Notes under the pieces: generated by a model
Database searches by the model: none
What the model was told of the DNA's origin: nothing
The model's input: only the letters and a program-made list of their open reading frames with translations
Position numbers and translations under genes: made by a program
Part shown: piece after piece, positions 18,444 through 27,154 of the stretch
How positions within the stretch are numbered: position 1 is the first letter of the stretch
How the letters are laid out: every line of letters begins with the position of its first letter
NCBI RefSeq assembly: GCF_900094545.1
Contig: NZ_FMAH01000023.1
Coordinates: 1-64,000 of the forward strand
Direction: 5' to 3'
Origin: Martinezella miluonensis
Lineage (GTDB): Bacteria > Pseudomonadota > Alphaproteobacteria > Rhizobiales > Rhizobiaceae
DNA: 64,000 nt

Positions 18444-19382
18444 ATGACGGATGCGGATGCTTCGCTCGCCGTGCGGGCGGCTTGGTTGCATTATGCCGGC
18501 GGACTGACGCAGTCCGAGGTGGCAAAACGGCTCGGTGTTCCCTCCGTGAAGGCACACCGGTTGATTGCGCGTGCCGTGGCCGACGGCGTCGTGAAAGTCA
18601 CGATCGACGGCGATATTGTCGAGTGCGTCGAGTTGGAAACGGAACTAGTGGCGCGCTTCGGTCTGCAATATTGCGAGGTCGCGCCTGACCTTGGCGAAGA
18701 CGGCTACGAGTTTCGCGCTCTTGGGCAAGCGGGTGCCGGATTTCTGCGCCGTGAGATCGAAAGCGGCAACAACAAGGTCATTGGCCTTGGCCATGGCCGA
18801 ACCCTTTCTTCTGCGGTTCATCATATGTCGCGCGTCAGCGCCAGGGATTTGCGCTTCGTCTCGCTGCTCGGCGGGCTCACGAGAAACTATGCCGCCAACC
18901 CCTATGACGTGATGCATCGCATCGCTGAAAAGACCGGCATGCAGGCACATGTGATGCCGGTGCCGTTTTTCGCCAACACCCGCGAGGATCGCGATGTGCT
19001 GCTGGCGCAGCGCGGCGTGAGGGAGGTTTTCGATCTGGCAAATGGTGCCGAATTGAAGCTGGTCGGTCTGGGCACCGTCGACACGGAGGCGCAGCTCGTG
19101 CTCTCGGGTATGGTGGAACCGCGTGAGATCAAGGAAGTCACCGCCGCCGGTGGCGTCGGTGAAATCCTCGGCCACTTCTTCGACGCCGATGGCAATATCC
19201 TAGAGACGACGCTTTCGGCGCGCACTCTTTCGGCGTCGCTGCCGCGTTCGAAAAAGGAACGGCTGGTGGCGCTTGCCGGCGGGCTGCCCAAGGTCGAGGC
19301 CATTCGTGCGGTTTTGAAAAATCGTTGTCTCTACGGCTTGATTACCGATGAAAGAACGGCGCGGGCCTTGTTGAACGCATAG
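18444..19382 (+). CDS. eryD: erythritol operon regulator EryD (SorC/DeoR-type sugar-binding)
   Basis: This 312-residue protein has an N-terminal helix-turn-helix (GGLTQSEVAKRLGVPSVKAHRLIARA) and a SorC-type sugar-phosphate-binding domain of ISOCOT fold (VIGLGHGRTLSSAV, LLGGLTRNYA, LVGLGTVD, VALAGGLPKVEAIRAVLKN). In Brucella and rhizobia EryD represses ery genes and erythritol relieves this. AAAGGGA precedes the ATG. Its DNA site is not certain; the repeated TATGTTATAA in the two ery promoter regions is one candidate. Confidence 0.92.
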   Translation: MTDADASLAVRAAWLHYAGGLTQSEVAKRLGVPSVKAHRLIARAVADGVVKVTIDGDIVECVELETELVARFGLQYCEVAPDLGEDGYEFRALGQAGAGFLRREIESGNNKVIGLGHGRTLSSAVHHMSRVSARDLRFVSLLGGLTRNYAANPYDVMHRIAEKTGMQAHVMPVPFFANTREDRDVLLAQRGVREVFDLANGAELKLVGLGTVDTEAQLVLSGMVEPREIKEVTAAGGVGEILGHFFDADGNILETTLSARTLSASLPRSKKERLVALAGGLPKVEAIRAVLKNRCLYGLITDERTARALLNA

Positions 19383-19416
19383 GCCGCCCTCGCTCCAGCA
19401 ACGTGAATTCATCTCA

Positions 19417-19447
19417 ATATCACAATACCAATGTTGAATTGTGATAT
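19417..19447. promoter_or_regulatory. perfect 10-bp inverted repeat upstream of the DeoR-eryH-eryI operon
   Basis: ATATCACAAT (19417-19426) and ATTGTGATAT (19438-19447) are exact reverse complements with an 11-bp spacer, about 50 bp before the DeoR gene. This position suits autoregulation. The ATCACAA/TTGTGAT core is shared with the inverted repeat upstream of the aldolase gene at 3.3 kb. Confidence 0.6.
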
Positions 19448-19497
19448 ATAAATGTTATATCTTCTTTGGTTCCATTGGCAAATAGCCGGAGAGCAAG

Positions 19498-20274
19498 GTG
19501 AAGCGAGAAGAGCGCCAGCAATTGATCATCAATTTGCTCGTCGAGCATAAGACCGTCGATCTCGACGATCTGGCCGATCGTTTCGCCGTGTCCAAGATGA
19601 CCATTCACCGGGACCTTGACGATCTCGAGCAGGCCGGCGTGCTGCGCAAAGTTCGCGGAGGCGCGACGATCGATGCCGGCACGCAGTTCGAGAGCGATTT
19701 CCGCTTCCGAGAGCGGCAGGATCATGAAGAGAAGCTCAGCATGGCGCATTGTGCGCTGGATCTCGTTGAGCCCGGCATGACCGTTATGGTCAATGACGGG
19801 TCCATGGCCGCCGTTCTCGGCGAGATGCTGCTGCAAAAGCGCCCGTTGACGCTGATCACCAACAACGCAGCGATCATAGACCGCATGAAAAGCGAAAGCG
19901 GCATCACCGTGATCGCGCTTGGCGGCGTCTATTCCGCCAAGTTCAACGCCTTTCTCGGCGTCGTAACCGAGGAGGCGCTGTCGCGGCTGAGGGCCGACAT
20001 CGCTTTTCTGTCGACGCCGGCCATCTCCGGCAGGCTTGCCTATCACATGGATGATAATGTCGTGCGCGCCAAGCGCGCCATGATCGCCTCAGCCGCCAAG
20101 AGCTGCCTGCTCGTCAGCCATCAACGCATCGGTCATACGGCCCTGCATGTGATGGCCGATCTCGCCGATTTCGATGCCATCATTACAGATCGCGCACCCG
20201 ATGCCGCCATTCTCGATCAATTCCGTCGTGACGGCATCACTCTTACCATTGCTTCGAACCAGGATATGACATGA
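19498..20274 (+). CDS. DeoR-family regulator of the erythritol locus (EryR-like)
   Basis: This 258-residue regulator begins KREERQQLIINLLVEHKTVDLDDLADRF, a classic DeoR winged helix, followed by the effector domain with ITNNAAIIDRM, VIALGGVYS and the helix-loop VRAKRAMIASAAKSCLLVSHQR. The GTG start follows GGAGAGC. Its last codons overlap the eryH start (ATGA), so it is cotranscribed with eryH and eryI and probably controls them. In rhizobial ery loci a DeoR gene occupies exactly this place. Confidence 0.9.
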   Translation: MKREERQQLIINLLVEHKTVDLDDLADRFAVSKMTIHRDLDDLEQAGVLRKVRGGATIDAGTQFESDFRFRERQDHEEKLSMAHCALDLVEPGMTVMVNDGSMAAVLGEMLLQKRPLTLITNNAAIIDRMKSESGITVIALGGVYSAKFNAFLGVVTEEALSRLRADIAFLSTPAISGRLAYHMDDNVVRAKRAMIASAAKSCLLVSHQRIGHTALHVMADLADFDAIITDRAPDAAILDQFRRDGITLTIASNQDMT

Positions 20275-21041
20275 CAGAGACGCCCCGCTATTGGATCGGC
20301 ACCAGCTGGAAGATGAACAAGACGCTGGCGGAGGCGCGCGCCTTCGCCGAAGCCTTGCGTGCAGCCGATGCTCTTCGTGACGCGCGTATCCAACGCTTTA
20401 TCATTCCGCCGTTCACGGCCGTTCGCGAAGTAAAGGCGATCCTGTCGGAAACCTCCGTCAACGTGGGCGCACAGAACATGCATTGGGCCGATCAGGGCGC
20501 ATGGACGGGGGAAATCTCGCCGCTGATGCTGAAGGATTGCAATCTCGACATCGTCGAGCTTGGCCATTCCGAACGTCGCGAGCATTTCGGCGAGACCAAC
20601 GAAACCGTGGGGTTGAAGGCCGAGGCCGCGGTTCGCCATGGTCTGATCCCGCTCATCTGCATCGGTGAAACGCTGGAGGATCGCGAAAGCGGTCGTGCAA
20701 CGGAGATCCTGAGCGAGCAGGTTGTCGGCGCGCTCTCGCAGCTTTCTGCATCGCAGAAGCAGGCTGAAATTTTGCTGGCCTATGAGCCGGTCTGGGCGAT
20801 CGGCGAAAAGGGGATTCCGGCCGAGCCTTCCTATGCCGATGCGCGCCAGGCCGAAATCATCGCGGTCGCGCAAAAGGTGCTCGGCCGAAAGATTCCATGC
20901 CTCTACGGCGGATCGGTCAATCCGCAAAACTGCGAAGAACTCATATCCTGCCCGAACGTAGACGGGCTCTTCATCGGGCGCTCCGCCTGGAACGTCGAAG
21001 GCTATCTCGACATTCTCGCCAAGTGCGCCGCCAAACTCTAA
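20271..21041 (+). CDS. eryH: triose-phosphate-isomerase-like EryH (TpiB), D-3-tetrulose-4-phosphate isomerase
   Basis: This 256-residue TIM barrel retains the TPI catalytic elements: the lysine in GTSWKMNKTLAEA, the histidine in ELGHSERREHFGE, the glutamate in AYEPVWAIGEKGIPA, and the phosphate loop LYGGSV. In Brucella this homologue (TpiA2, renamed EryH) isomerises D-3-tetrulose 4-phosphate rather than triose phosphate. Context in the ery operon favours that function over housekeeping TPI. It lies 11 bp before eryI. Confidence 0.92.
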   Translation: MTETPRYWIGTSWKMNKTLAEARAFAEALRAADALRDARIQRFIIPPFTAVREVKAILSETSVNVGAQNMHWADQGAWTGEISPLMLKDCNLDIVELGHSERREHFGETNETVGLKAEAAVRHGLIPLICIGETLEDRESGRATEILSEQVVGALSQLSASQKQAEILLAYEPVWAIGEKGIPAEPSYADARQAEIIAVAQKVLGRKIPCLYGGSVNPQNCEELISCPNVDGLFIGRSAWNVEGYLDILAKCAAKL

Positions 21042-21052
21042 GGAGACACATC

Positions 21053-21508
21053 ATGAAGCTTGCTATTGCTGGAGACAGCGCCGGCGAAGGCCTCTCCAAG
21101 GTTCTCGCCGATCACCTGAAGGACCGTTTTGACGTCAGCGAAGTGTCGCGCACGCAGGAAGGCGCCGACCCGTTCTACGCCAATCTCGCCGACCGTGTCG
21201 CCTCCGGCGTCATCGACGGCACCTATGACAAGGCGATCCTCGTCTGCGGCACAGGCATCGGCGTCTGCATCTCGGCCAACAAGGTGCCGGGTATTCGCGC
21301 AGCGCTCACTCACGACACTTATTCCGCAGAGCGTGCTGCGTTGTCGAATAACGCTCAGATCATCACCATGGGTGCCCGGGTCATCGGCACCGAACTTGCC
21401 AAGGCGATTGCCGACGCCTTCCTGGCGCAGAGCTTCGACGAGAAGGGCCGCTCGGCCGGTAACGTCAACGCCATCAACGAGGTCGACGCGAAGTACAACG
21501 CTCGATAA
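21053..21508 (+). CDS. eryI: ribose-5-phosphate isomerase B-like EryI (RpiB), D-erythrose-4-phosphate isomerase
   Basis: This 151-residue protein of the RpiB/LacAB family begins MKLAIAGDSAGEGLSKVL after an AAGGAG site. The longer open frame upstream is only antisense-like overlap with eryH. The catalytic cysteine lies in ILVCGTGIGVCISANK, and the substrate-binding segment is RAALTHDTYSAERAALSNNAQ. In Brucella EryI makes D-erythrose 4-phosphate, feeding the pentose phosphate pathway. It is the last ery gene, with a strong terminator after it. Confidence 0.93.
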   Translation: MKLAIAGDSAGEGLSKVLADHLKDRFDVSEVSRTQEGADPFYANLADRVASGVIDGTYDKAILVCGTGIGVCISANKVPGIRAALTHDTYSAERAALSNNAQIITMGARVIGTELAKAIADAFLAQSFDEKGRSAGNVNAINEVDAKYNAR

Positions 21509-21528
21509 AGACCGTCTCCCAAGACGCG

Positions 21529-21565
21529 GAAAGCCCGGCCGCTCCTTCCGATCGGCCGGGCTTTC
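21529..21565. terminator. strong bidirectional terminator hairpin after eryI
   Basis: GAAAGCCCGGCCG (21529-21541) pairs perfectly with CGGCCGGGCTTTC (21553-21565) around an 11-base loop. It lies 20 bp past the eryI stop and 29 bp from the stop of the convergent GDPD gene. The stem itself supplies short A/T ends on both strands, consistent with terminating both genes. Confidence 0.85.
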
Positions 21566-21593
21566 CTGTATCCGGCGCCGAGCTGACAGTCCG

Positions 21594-22463
21594 CTATCTG
21601 GCGCTTCGGCCCGCCAGCCACTGCTTGAATTCGACATTCGTGTCGGTCTGGATAGCACCGACGCCGGCTGCGACGAGCGCCCCCCAGACGCCATCGGGAT
21701 ACTTAAGAGCGCGGCTGTCGTTGAAATCGAGATTGTGGGAAACGTCGAGCGTATTGATCCACAGCCGAATGTTCTGGCGTTCGAGCTCTTCGCGGCCGGC
21801 CGCGAGATCAGCAATATCGGCAAACTTGACCTCGACCATCGGCGCGCGCAGCTGCTCGATCCGCCGCAGATCGTCGGCGAACTTGCCGGGCCTGACGGGG
21901 AACATCGGCATGTGTGCGATGGCGCCGAACCAGTCGGCGGTAAGCACCGGAAAGCTGCCGCTCTCAGGATCGACATCAGACTTGATGATGACGTGATCTT
22001 CCGCACCAAGCCGCCGGACCGCCGCAATGACCAGCGGCAGTTCGTGCGGGAACTTCGTATCAATATTGACGAAGACGCGGCCGCGCGCCTCTTCGAGAGC
22101 CTCCTCCAGCGTCGGCACTCGTTCGTCGGTTAGTGGTGCATCCTCGCCGCCGGCACCGGCGCGAAGGCGCGCATCGCGAACGGTTGAGAAGCTGCTGGCG
22201 CCGACCACGCCCTTGTCGGAGGTGGTTCGGTCGAGCGTCTTGTCATGGATGACGACAAGGCGGCCGTCAGCGGTCGCTTGCGTGTCGATCTCGACGAATT
22301 CGACGCCTAGCTCGGCAGCAGCCCGGATTGAAGCCAGCGAATTCTCCGGCGCTGCCGACCACAAACCGCGATGCGCGATGGTAAGAATGTCCGGATTGGA
22401 GCGAGACAGAAGGTCGTAAATGTCGGTGCGTGGCGCAAGAGCGGCGGTGGTCTGGCTGGACAT
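21594..22463 (-). CDS. glycerophosphodiester phosphodiesterase family protein
   Basis: This GDPD-fold protein of 289 residues starts from the ATG at 22463; a TTG at 22514 would add 17 residues. The catalytic AHRGLWSAAPENSLASI (HRG...EN) and FVEIDTQATADGRLVVIHD (E-D...H) motifs are intact. Such enzymes hydrolyse glycerophosphodiesters to glycerol 3-phosphate and an alcohol. No signal peptide is seen, so it is probably cytoplasmic. It is divergent from a ROK regulator that may control it. Its closeness to the ery locus may be coincidental. Confidence 0.82.
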   Translation of the reverse strand: MSSQTTAALAPRTDIYDLLSRSNPDILTIAHRGLWSAAPENSLASIRAAAELGVEFVEIDTQATADGRLVVIHDKTLDRTTSDKGVVGASSFSTVRDARLRAGAGGEDAPLTDERVPTLEEALEEARGRVFVNIDTKFPHELPLVIAAVRRLGAEDHVIIKSDVDPESGSFPVLTADWFGAIAHMPMFPVRPGKFADDLRRIEQLRAPMVEVKFADIADLAAGREELERQNIRLWINTLDVSHNLDFNDSRALKYPDGVWGALVAAGVGAIQTDTNVEFKQWLAGRSAR

Positions 22464-22685
22464 GAAGGTGGCTTTCTTAAGCGAAGGGTTTTCCTTGGCG
22501 GTCGAGGAATGCAAACGCCAATGGTTCTGGCGCCGACCTTTCGCTTTGGGGACAGGCGGCGTAGTTGCCTATTAATACACATAGAGTGCAGTATTTGTGA
22601 CAACCGTGCAGAAAGGCGCTATCGCTGGATTGCAAGCAGGCGTGCGAGAGGCTAAGGCGGGATTGCAGGATCGAGGATTAGGTGC

Positions 22686-23813
22686 ATGATTGCGTTCGAG
22701 AAATCCCCGTTGGCGAGTGAAAACGAACGGCTGATCCTTGATATTGTTCGTCGCCATGAGCCGATTGCGCGCGCGCTGATCACAGGGCACACCAATCTCA
22801 CGCAGCAATCGGTCCATCGCCTGGTGGAGGCACTGATTGCACGCGGTCTGCTCCGCACCGCGGCACCGCTTAGAGGCGTGCGTGGTCAGCCAAGTCCGAC
22901 GATCGAACTGGTGAAGGAGGCGGTCTATTCCGTCGGCATTTCCATCAACACCGACTCAGCTATTTTGTCGCTTGCCGATTTCGGCTGCAACATCGTCGCG
23001 CAAGAGATGCTGAAGATGGTGCCGAGCGATCGCCGCGAAACGCTCGCCGCGCTCGCGGGAACACTTCAAGACCTCCTGGAAAGGCATGGCATACATCGTG
23101 ATCGCCTGGTTGGGCTTGGTTTTGCCATGTCGGGCTTCTTCGTGCTCGACACGCATGTCTTCAACGCTCCCGAACCCTTGCGGGACTGGTCATTGATCGA
23201 ACTGCGCCCGGAGCTGGAAGAGATTTTCAAGCTGCCGGTATGGCTGGAAAACAACGCCACGACAGGCGCGATCGGCGAGAGCCTGCGCGGGGTCGGGCGC
23301 TGGTGCCGAACCTTTGCCTATCTTTCCTTCAATTACGGATTTGGTGGCGGTCTCGTTCTGGAGGGTAAATCCTATGTCGGCTTCCACGGCAATGCCGGGG
23401 AATTCAGCATGATCTACACACCCGACGAAATGTCGCGGAGACCGGCCTTGCAATACCTGATTGCTGCTTTGCGTGAGAATGGCGTCCACATTGGCTCGAT
23501 CGAAGAGCTGCGACAAAATTTCGATCCGGCCTGGCCAGGTGTGGAGGGCTGGCTCGCAGATACGATGCCTATGCTCGATCGATTGATCGCGGCATTAATC
23601 GGCGTGCTCGACCCGCAAGCCATTGTCTTTGGCGGGCAATTACCTCAGGAATTGGGGCGGATGATGATCTCCCGCGTGCTCATGCCATCTGAGCGTCGCC
23701 ATCGCTATGGCGTCGCGCCAAATGAGGCGCGACTGGTCCTCAGCGAAACGAAGGGAGATGCCGCCACCCTCGAGGCGGCTTTACTTCCGTTAAAGTTCGT
23801 TTACTTTTTGTAA
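22686..23813 (+). CDS. ROK-family transcriptional regulator (NagC/XylR type)
   Basis: This 375-residue protein has an N-terminal winged helix (residues about 10-65, TGHTNLTQQSVHRLVEALIARGLL) joined to a ROK kinase-like domain with LGFAMSGFFV, a LENNATTGAIGE segment and YGFGGGLVLEGKSYVGFHGNAGEF. The usual zinc motif CxCGxxGC is absent after the GxHGxxGE region. Such proteins are sugar-responsive regulators. The neighbouring divergent GDPD gene is the natural target. The effector is unknown. Confidence 0.82.
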   Translation: MIAFEKSPLASENERLILDIVRRHEPIARALITGHTNLTQQSVHRLVEALIARGLLRTAAPLRGVRGQPSPTIELVKEAVYSVGISINTDSAILSLADFGCNIVAQEMLKMVPSDRRETLAALAGTLQDLLERHGIHRDRLVGLGFAMSGFFVLDTHVFNAPEPLRDWSLIELRPELEEIFKLPVWLENNATTGAIGESLRGVGRWCRTFAYLSFNYGFGGGLVLEGKSYVGFHGNAGEFSMIYTPDEMSRRPALQYLIAALRENGVHIGSIEELRQNFDPAWPGVEGWLADTMPMLDRLIAALIGVLDPQAIVFGGQLPQELGRMMISRVLMPSERRHRYGVAPNEARLVLSETKGDAATLEAALLPLKFVYFL

Positions 23814-23911
23814 CATTGCGGCCTTAATCGGCGCGCATTTGGGTGAGCAATGTGGCGCCGACCCCCGCGGACATGTGAACGGCGGACATAGCTAACCTCG
23901 GAAAGCAGGCC

Positions 23912-24634
23912 TTGGGCGCGACAGGAAACCGGATATCCGTTCCGCTGCATGACAGATTCAGCGGATTGTCAGAAGGCGTTGATAGACCACCGTCGGAATT
24001 TGCTGGACGACCGCAATTGGCGCGTAAGACTGCTATTATCATCGGCAATGGAAGGCTGGAGCGTGATCTTTCCAAGGTCATCGACGATGCCGAGTTTGTC
24101 ATGCGCTTTAACGAGCCGAACCTCCTCGACGACAGGAGCGGCTCTCGCACAGATGTGCTCGTGCTGGCGGCGTCGAGCAAAGCTTTGCATAAGCGGATGG
24201 TCGATCCGGCCTTTCTGGAAAATGCGGCGCTCAAGTGCGCAAAAGTACTGATGCTCGCCTACCATCCCGAGATCATCCGCAAATATCACCCGCAGCCCAA
24301 CATCTTCCAGCGCTTGAGGGGTCGAAGGGCCGATTGGACAGCGCAAGCGATTGAACTTATCGGGCATGCCGGCAAGGAGATCCGCATCATGCCGCCGCAA
24401 TTCTATGCCGAGGGCTGTGCTGAGCTCGGTATTGCGGCGAACCAGATGCGGACCGTCTTTCCAAGCACCGGCTTTCTCGGCATCTGCTATGCTCTGGCCA
24501 ATTTCCCCGCCTCCGAATGGGATATCCGCCTATGCGGCTTCGGTTGGAAGGGGTGGAGGCGGCACGACTGGCAGAGTGAGCGCGCCTGGGTCGAGGACAA
24601 GATTGCGAGCGGCCGCATCGGCATGCTTGCGTGA
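23912..24634 (+). CDS. GT29-like (sialyltransferase-fold) protein, often labelled urease operon accessory protein
   Basis: The region from residue 38 (KTAIIIGNGRLERDLSKVIDDAEFVMRFNEP) resembles the glycosyltransferase 29-like family found in rhizobia. Further segments are LAYHPEIIRKYHPQPN, MPPQFYAEGC, VFPSTGFLGI and LCGFGWKGWRRHDW. Some relatives carry the name urease operon accessory protein, but no urease gene is nearby and the function is unproven. The start is uncertain: the frame opens with TTG at 23912, and a TTG at 24020 lies right before the conserved part. I see no clear ribosome binding site. Confidence 0.6.
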   Translation: MGATGNRISVPLHDRFSGLSEGVDRPPSEFAGRPQLARKTAIIIGNGRLERDLSKVIDDAEFVMRFNEPNLLDDRSGSRTDVLVLAASSKALHKRMVDPAFLENAALKCAKVLMLAYHPEIIRKYHPQPNIFQRLRGRRADWTAQAIELIGHAGKEIRIMPPQFYAEGCAELGIAANQMRTVFPSTGFLGICYALANFPASEWDIRLCGFGWKGWRRHDWQSERAWVEDKIASGRIGMLA

Positions 24635-24688
24635 GCCAGGCGAGATCGACTTCATTCAGCTATGGATTTGAAAGGGCATGGCCCTTTA

Positions 24689-25672
24689 TTACTGCCCTAA
24701 CAGGCTGTTCAGCTCAGATAGCCTGTCATTGACCAGCCAGCCATAATAGTTCTCTTCCGGCAGCTTCTTCCCGCCGGACGCATCCGACGCTTGCCGCAGG
24801 GCAAGGGCGCGCCGGCGCGGTTGCCCGACATTATAGAGCGTGGCAGTCAGGCCGGGATTTTCACTGATATCAAAGCCCTGAGCGCGATAGACATCCATGG
24901 CATCCTTGACGATCGCTGCGATGTAGATGACGCTGCGGTCGGGATCCATGATATCACGGTAGATGGCTTGCGGATCCTCGGCCGATAGCTTCGGCAGGCC
25001 GCTGGTGGCATGCACGAGATCGGTGACCTCAAGCGCGGTCAGCGGGCTGATCTGACCAAGGCCAAAGGTTTGCCCCGCAAAAAACGGCTGAAAGAAAGCG
25101 CGCTGGAACGTCATGTTTTCATAGGTGACGCCGTCGATGACCTTGCCGCGAAAACTCTTGTCCCAGGTTTCGTCGCGGCATTCCCACAATTCGGCGCTGC
25201 CGGTGAAGGCGTCGCAATGGGCGAATTCCGGCTTCTTTATGAAGGACTGGACGCTCACATCCTTGTAGCTGAACTTGAAATCGGCCTGAGAATAGGCGAG
25301 GGCCTTTACGTAATAGGACTTCACCCTGTTGACGATCGTGATGTTGTAGGTGTGTTCACCAACAAGCGCGCCGACGATATGGATCGGGTCGATCCTATAG
25401 GCCTGTGCAGCCTTCTTGATCGAAGCGATCAGCTCCTTGTCTTCGCGAAGCACACCGACGATCTTCTGGTATTTTTCCTCGTAGCTCGTGTTGAAGGCCT
25501 TCGCCCGCAATGCCGATGTGTTGGGGATCGGCGGCTGTGTGCTGTTGCGATTGCCGGGCGGCACACGCACCAGATCATGCCCGAAAGAGGCGGCCGTCAG
25601 GGCAAGAACGAAAAGAAGACTGAGTGCCGGAATTCTCGACAGGCTTGTACGCATTCGCAAGTAGACTTTCAA
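24689..25672 (-). CDS. DUF1402 family exported protein
   Basis: This roughly 327-residue protein has an N-terminal signal peptide (RMRTSLSRIPALSLLFVLALTAASFG) and a domain with PIHIVGALVGEHTYN and FGLGQISPLTALEVTD. These resemble the lysozyme-like transglycosylase fold (conserved E and G-QI). DUF1402 proteins are common in Rhizobiales and of unknown role; cell-wall action is inferred. The start is TTG at 25672 with GGGGA upstream, or ATG at 25654 without a clear site. Confidence 0.75.
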   Translation of the reverse strand: MKVYLRMRTSLSRIPALSLLFVLALTAASFGHDLVRVPPGNRNSTQPPIPNTSALRAKAFNTSYEEKYQKIVGVLREDKELIASIKKAAQAYRIDPIHIVGALVGEHTYNITIVNRVKSYYVKALAYSQADFKFSYKDVSVQSFIKKPEFAHCDAFTGSAELWECRDETWDKSFRGKVIDGVTYENMTFQRAFFQPFFAGQTFGLGQISPLTALEVTDLVHATSGLPKLSAEDPQAIYRDIMDPDRSVIYIAAIVKDAMDVYRAQGFDISENPGLTATLYNVGQPRRRALALRQASDASGGKKLPEENYYGWLVNDRLSELNSLLGQ

Positions 25673-25856
25673 AAATGTTCCCCGGCACGGGGATGATCTT
25701 CATAGTCGAACAGCCCGCAAAGGCAAGGGCAGGCGCTTCTTCTGTCCGGCGAATCACAATAAACTTTGCATGAAGCAGCTTCTGGCTGCATTGGTGAATG
25801 GCAATGCTGCCGAGGCGAGTTTTAGGCCTGCCGTCCTGGTTTTCGGGAGGATTTCG

Positions 25857-26177
25857 TTGAAACATCTTGTTATGGCAGGAAGTATCCTGCTTGCGGCCGC
25901 GCCGGGCGAAGCCGTACCGACGATGGCTGATGTTCCAGCCCTTGCCAAAACCGCCGTTGCGCGAAGGATCGATGTGCCGGCGTCTGCCATTCACATATTG
26001 AGCGCCAAGCCGAGTGAGCGAATGCCTGGCTTTGTCGTCTGCGGCCGCGTCGATACAGCCTCCGGAGCAGGGGACGGCGAGCGCTTCTTCGTGATCATAC
26101 CGGGTGATTTTGCCATACTGGATCAGGATGGCAAAGGCTTGGTCGATACCTACTGGTCCGCCAATCACTGCGAGTGA
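25857..26177 (+). CDS. small secreted hypothetical protein
   Basis: A TTG at 25857, six bases after GGGAGG, opens a 106-residue frame with a signal peptide (KHLVMAGSILLAAAPGEA). The mature part contains PGFVVCGRVDTA, RFFVIIPGDF and a C-terminal SANHCE with a second cysteine. A longer frame from 25770 lacks these start features. No known family was recognised. Its end overlaps the convergent BTLCP gene by 13 bp. Confidence 0.6.
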   Translation: MKHLVMAGSILLAAAPGEAVPTMADVPALAKTAVARRIDVPASAIHILSAKPSERMPGFVVCGRVDTASGAGDGERFFVIIPGDFAILDQDGKGLVDTYWSANHCE

Positions 26178-26839
26178 GAGGCCAATGCCTTGCTGATCAT
26201 GGCGAGCTGTTCAGGCGTGCGTCCGGATTCAAGCCGAACCCAACTATTCGGATTGTCGGCGGACTGGCGCTTGATGAAGGTATAGCCCGTGCCCTCCCAA
26301 GGTTTGACCGTGTCCGTGAGGTTGTCCAGGATAAGGTCGCCATCGCTCGTGCGAGCCATCAGGACAAGATGTCCCTCGTTATTCCTGTCGAGAACAACGG
26401 TCAGCAGCAGTGCGGAGCGGGACCAGCCTGCTTCGATAAGCAGCTTCTTCTTGAGGATAACGTAGTCGTTGCAATTGCCGGCGCCGTCGTCGGGATAGGT
26501 CCACCAGTTGATGATGCCGAGTTTGTAGATGCCGTAATGGTCGTTGTCGCCGACGCCCCGGATCTCGTGATTGACGAGGCTGTTGACCTGCTGCAATTGC
26601 CCCCAACGCTCCTGGTCGATCGTGACGAACTCATCACTTTTCTCGCCCGCCGCGCATTCCGCCGGCTGTGCCGAACAGAAGCCGGCCCAGCCGACCGGTA
26701 CGCTCGCATCCGTGACCACCCGTGCAAATTGACGGGCTGGCGTATTCGCGGCATTCGCCACCGGCTTTGCAGTGGTGACTGTCGAAAACGACAGGCCGGC
26801 TACGAAGAGAAGGCTTGCAGCGATGAGGAATGAACGCAT
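26165..26839 (-). CDS. BTLCP family transglutaminase-like cysteine peptidase
   Basis: This 224-residue exported protein has a signal peptide (RSFLIAASLLFVAGLSFSTVTTA). A catalytic cysteine-type motif DDGAGNCNDYVILKK, the histidine in NNEGHLVLMAR and the aspartate in LILDNL form the papain-like triad of the bacterial transglutaminase-like (BTLCP, DUF920) family. In other bacteria such proteins (LapG) process adhesins in response to c-di-GMP receptor LapD, but no LapD or adhesin gene is visible here. GGAG precedes the ATG at 26839. Confidence 0.85.
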   Translation of the reverse strand: MRSFLIAASLLFVAGLSFSTVTTAKPVANAANTPARQFARVVTDASVPVGWAGFCSAQPAECAAGEKSDEFVTIDQERWGQLQQVNSLVNHEIRGVGDNDHYGIYKLGIINWWTYPDDGAGNCNDYVILKKKLLIEAGWSRSALLLTVVLDRNNEGHLVLMARTSDGDLILDNLTDTVKPWEGTGYTFIKRQSADNPNSWVRLESGRTPEQLAMISKALASHSQ

Positions 26840-26851
26840 AGTCGGCTCCAT

Positions 26852-27154
26852 GAATTGCGCTCATGAAATCCGATGCGGTCAAATTTATTCGGAAGAAGAT
26901 CATTCGCATTTTAGCGAAGTCGCGTTTTGGGCTGCCATGAACCATAGCGCTGATGCCGCATAGCGATTTTTCCTAGGCGAAGGCACGGCGACCCAGCTGG
27001 TCGAAGATTGAGCCGCGAGCGGAAAGATATGTGATTTCATCGACATATGACGATTGCCGAATGGTCTTGACCGCGTTTATGATTTGGTTACTTCAAATAG
27101 CGGTCCCCGGCATGAGGGTGCCGGGAGCGTGCGGGAAACACATCGGGAGGCTTT
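26852..27154. other. intergenic region with no supported feature
   Basis: About 300 bp separate the divergent BTLCP and beta-glucosidase genes and must hold their promoters. I found no clear operator, repeat or small gene. Confidence 0.5.

Noticed and set aside
20897..21052. longer N-terminus for EryI
   Set aside because: It would overlap the eryH end in another frame. The ATG at 21053 has AAGGAG and begins the RpiB fold exactly.
23824..24234. 136-codon minus-strand frame opposite the GT29-like gene
   Set aside because: It is antisense to conserved motifs on the plus strand and has no homology.
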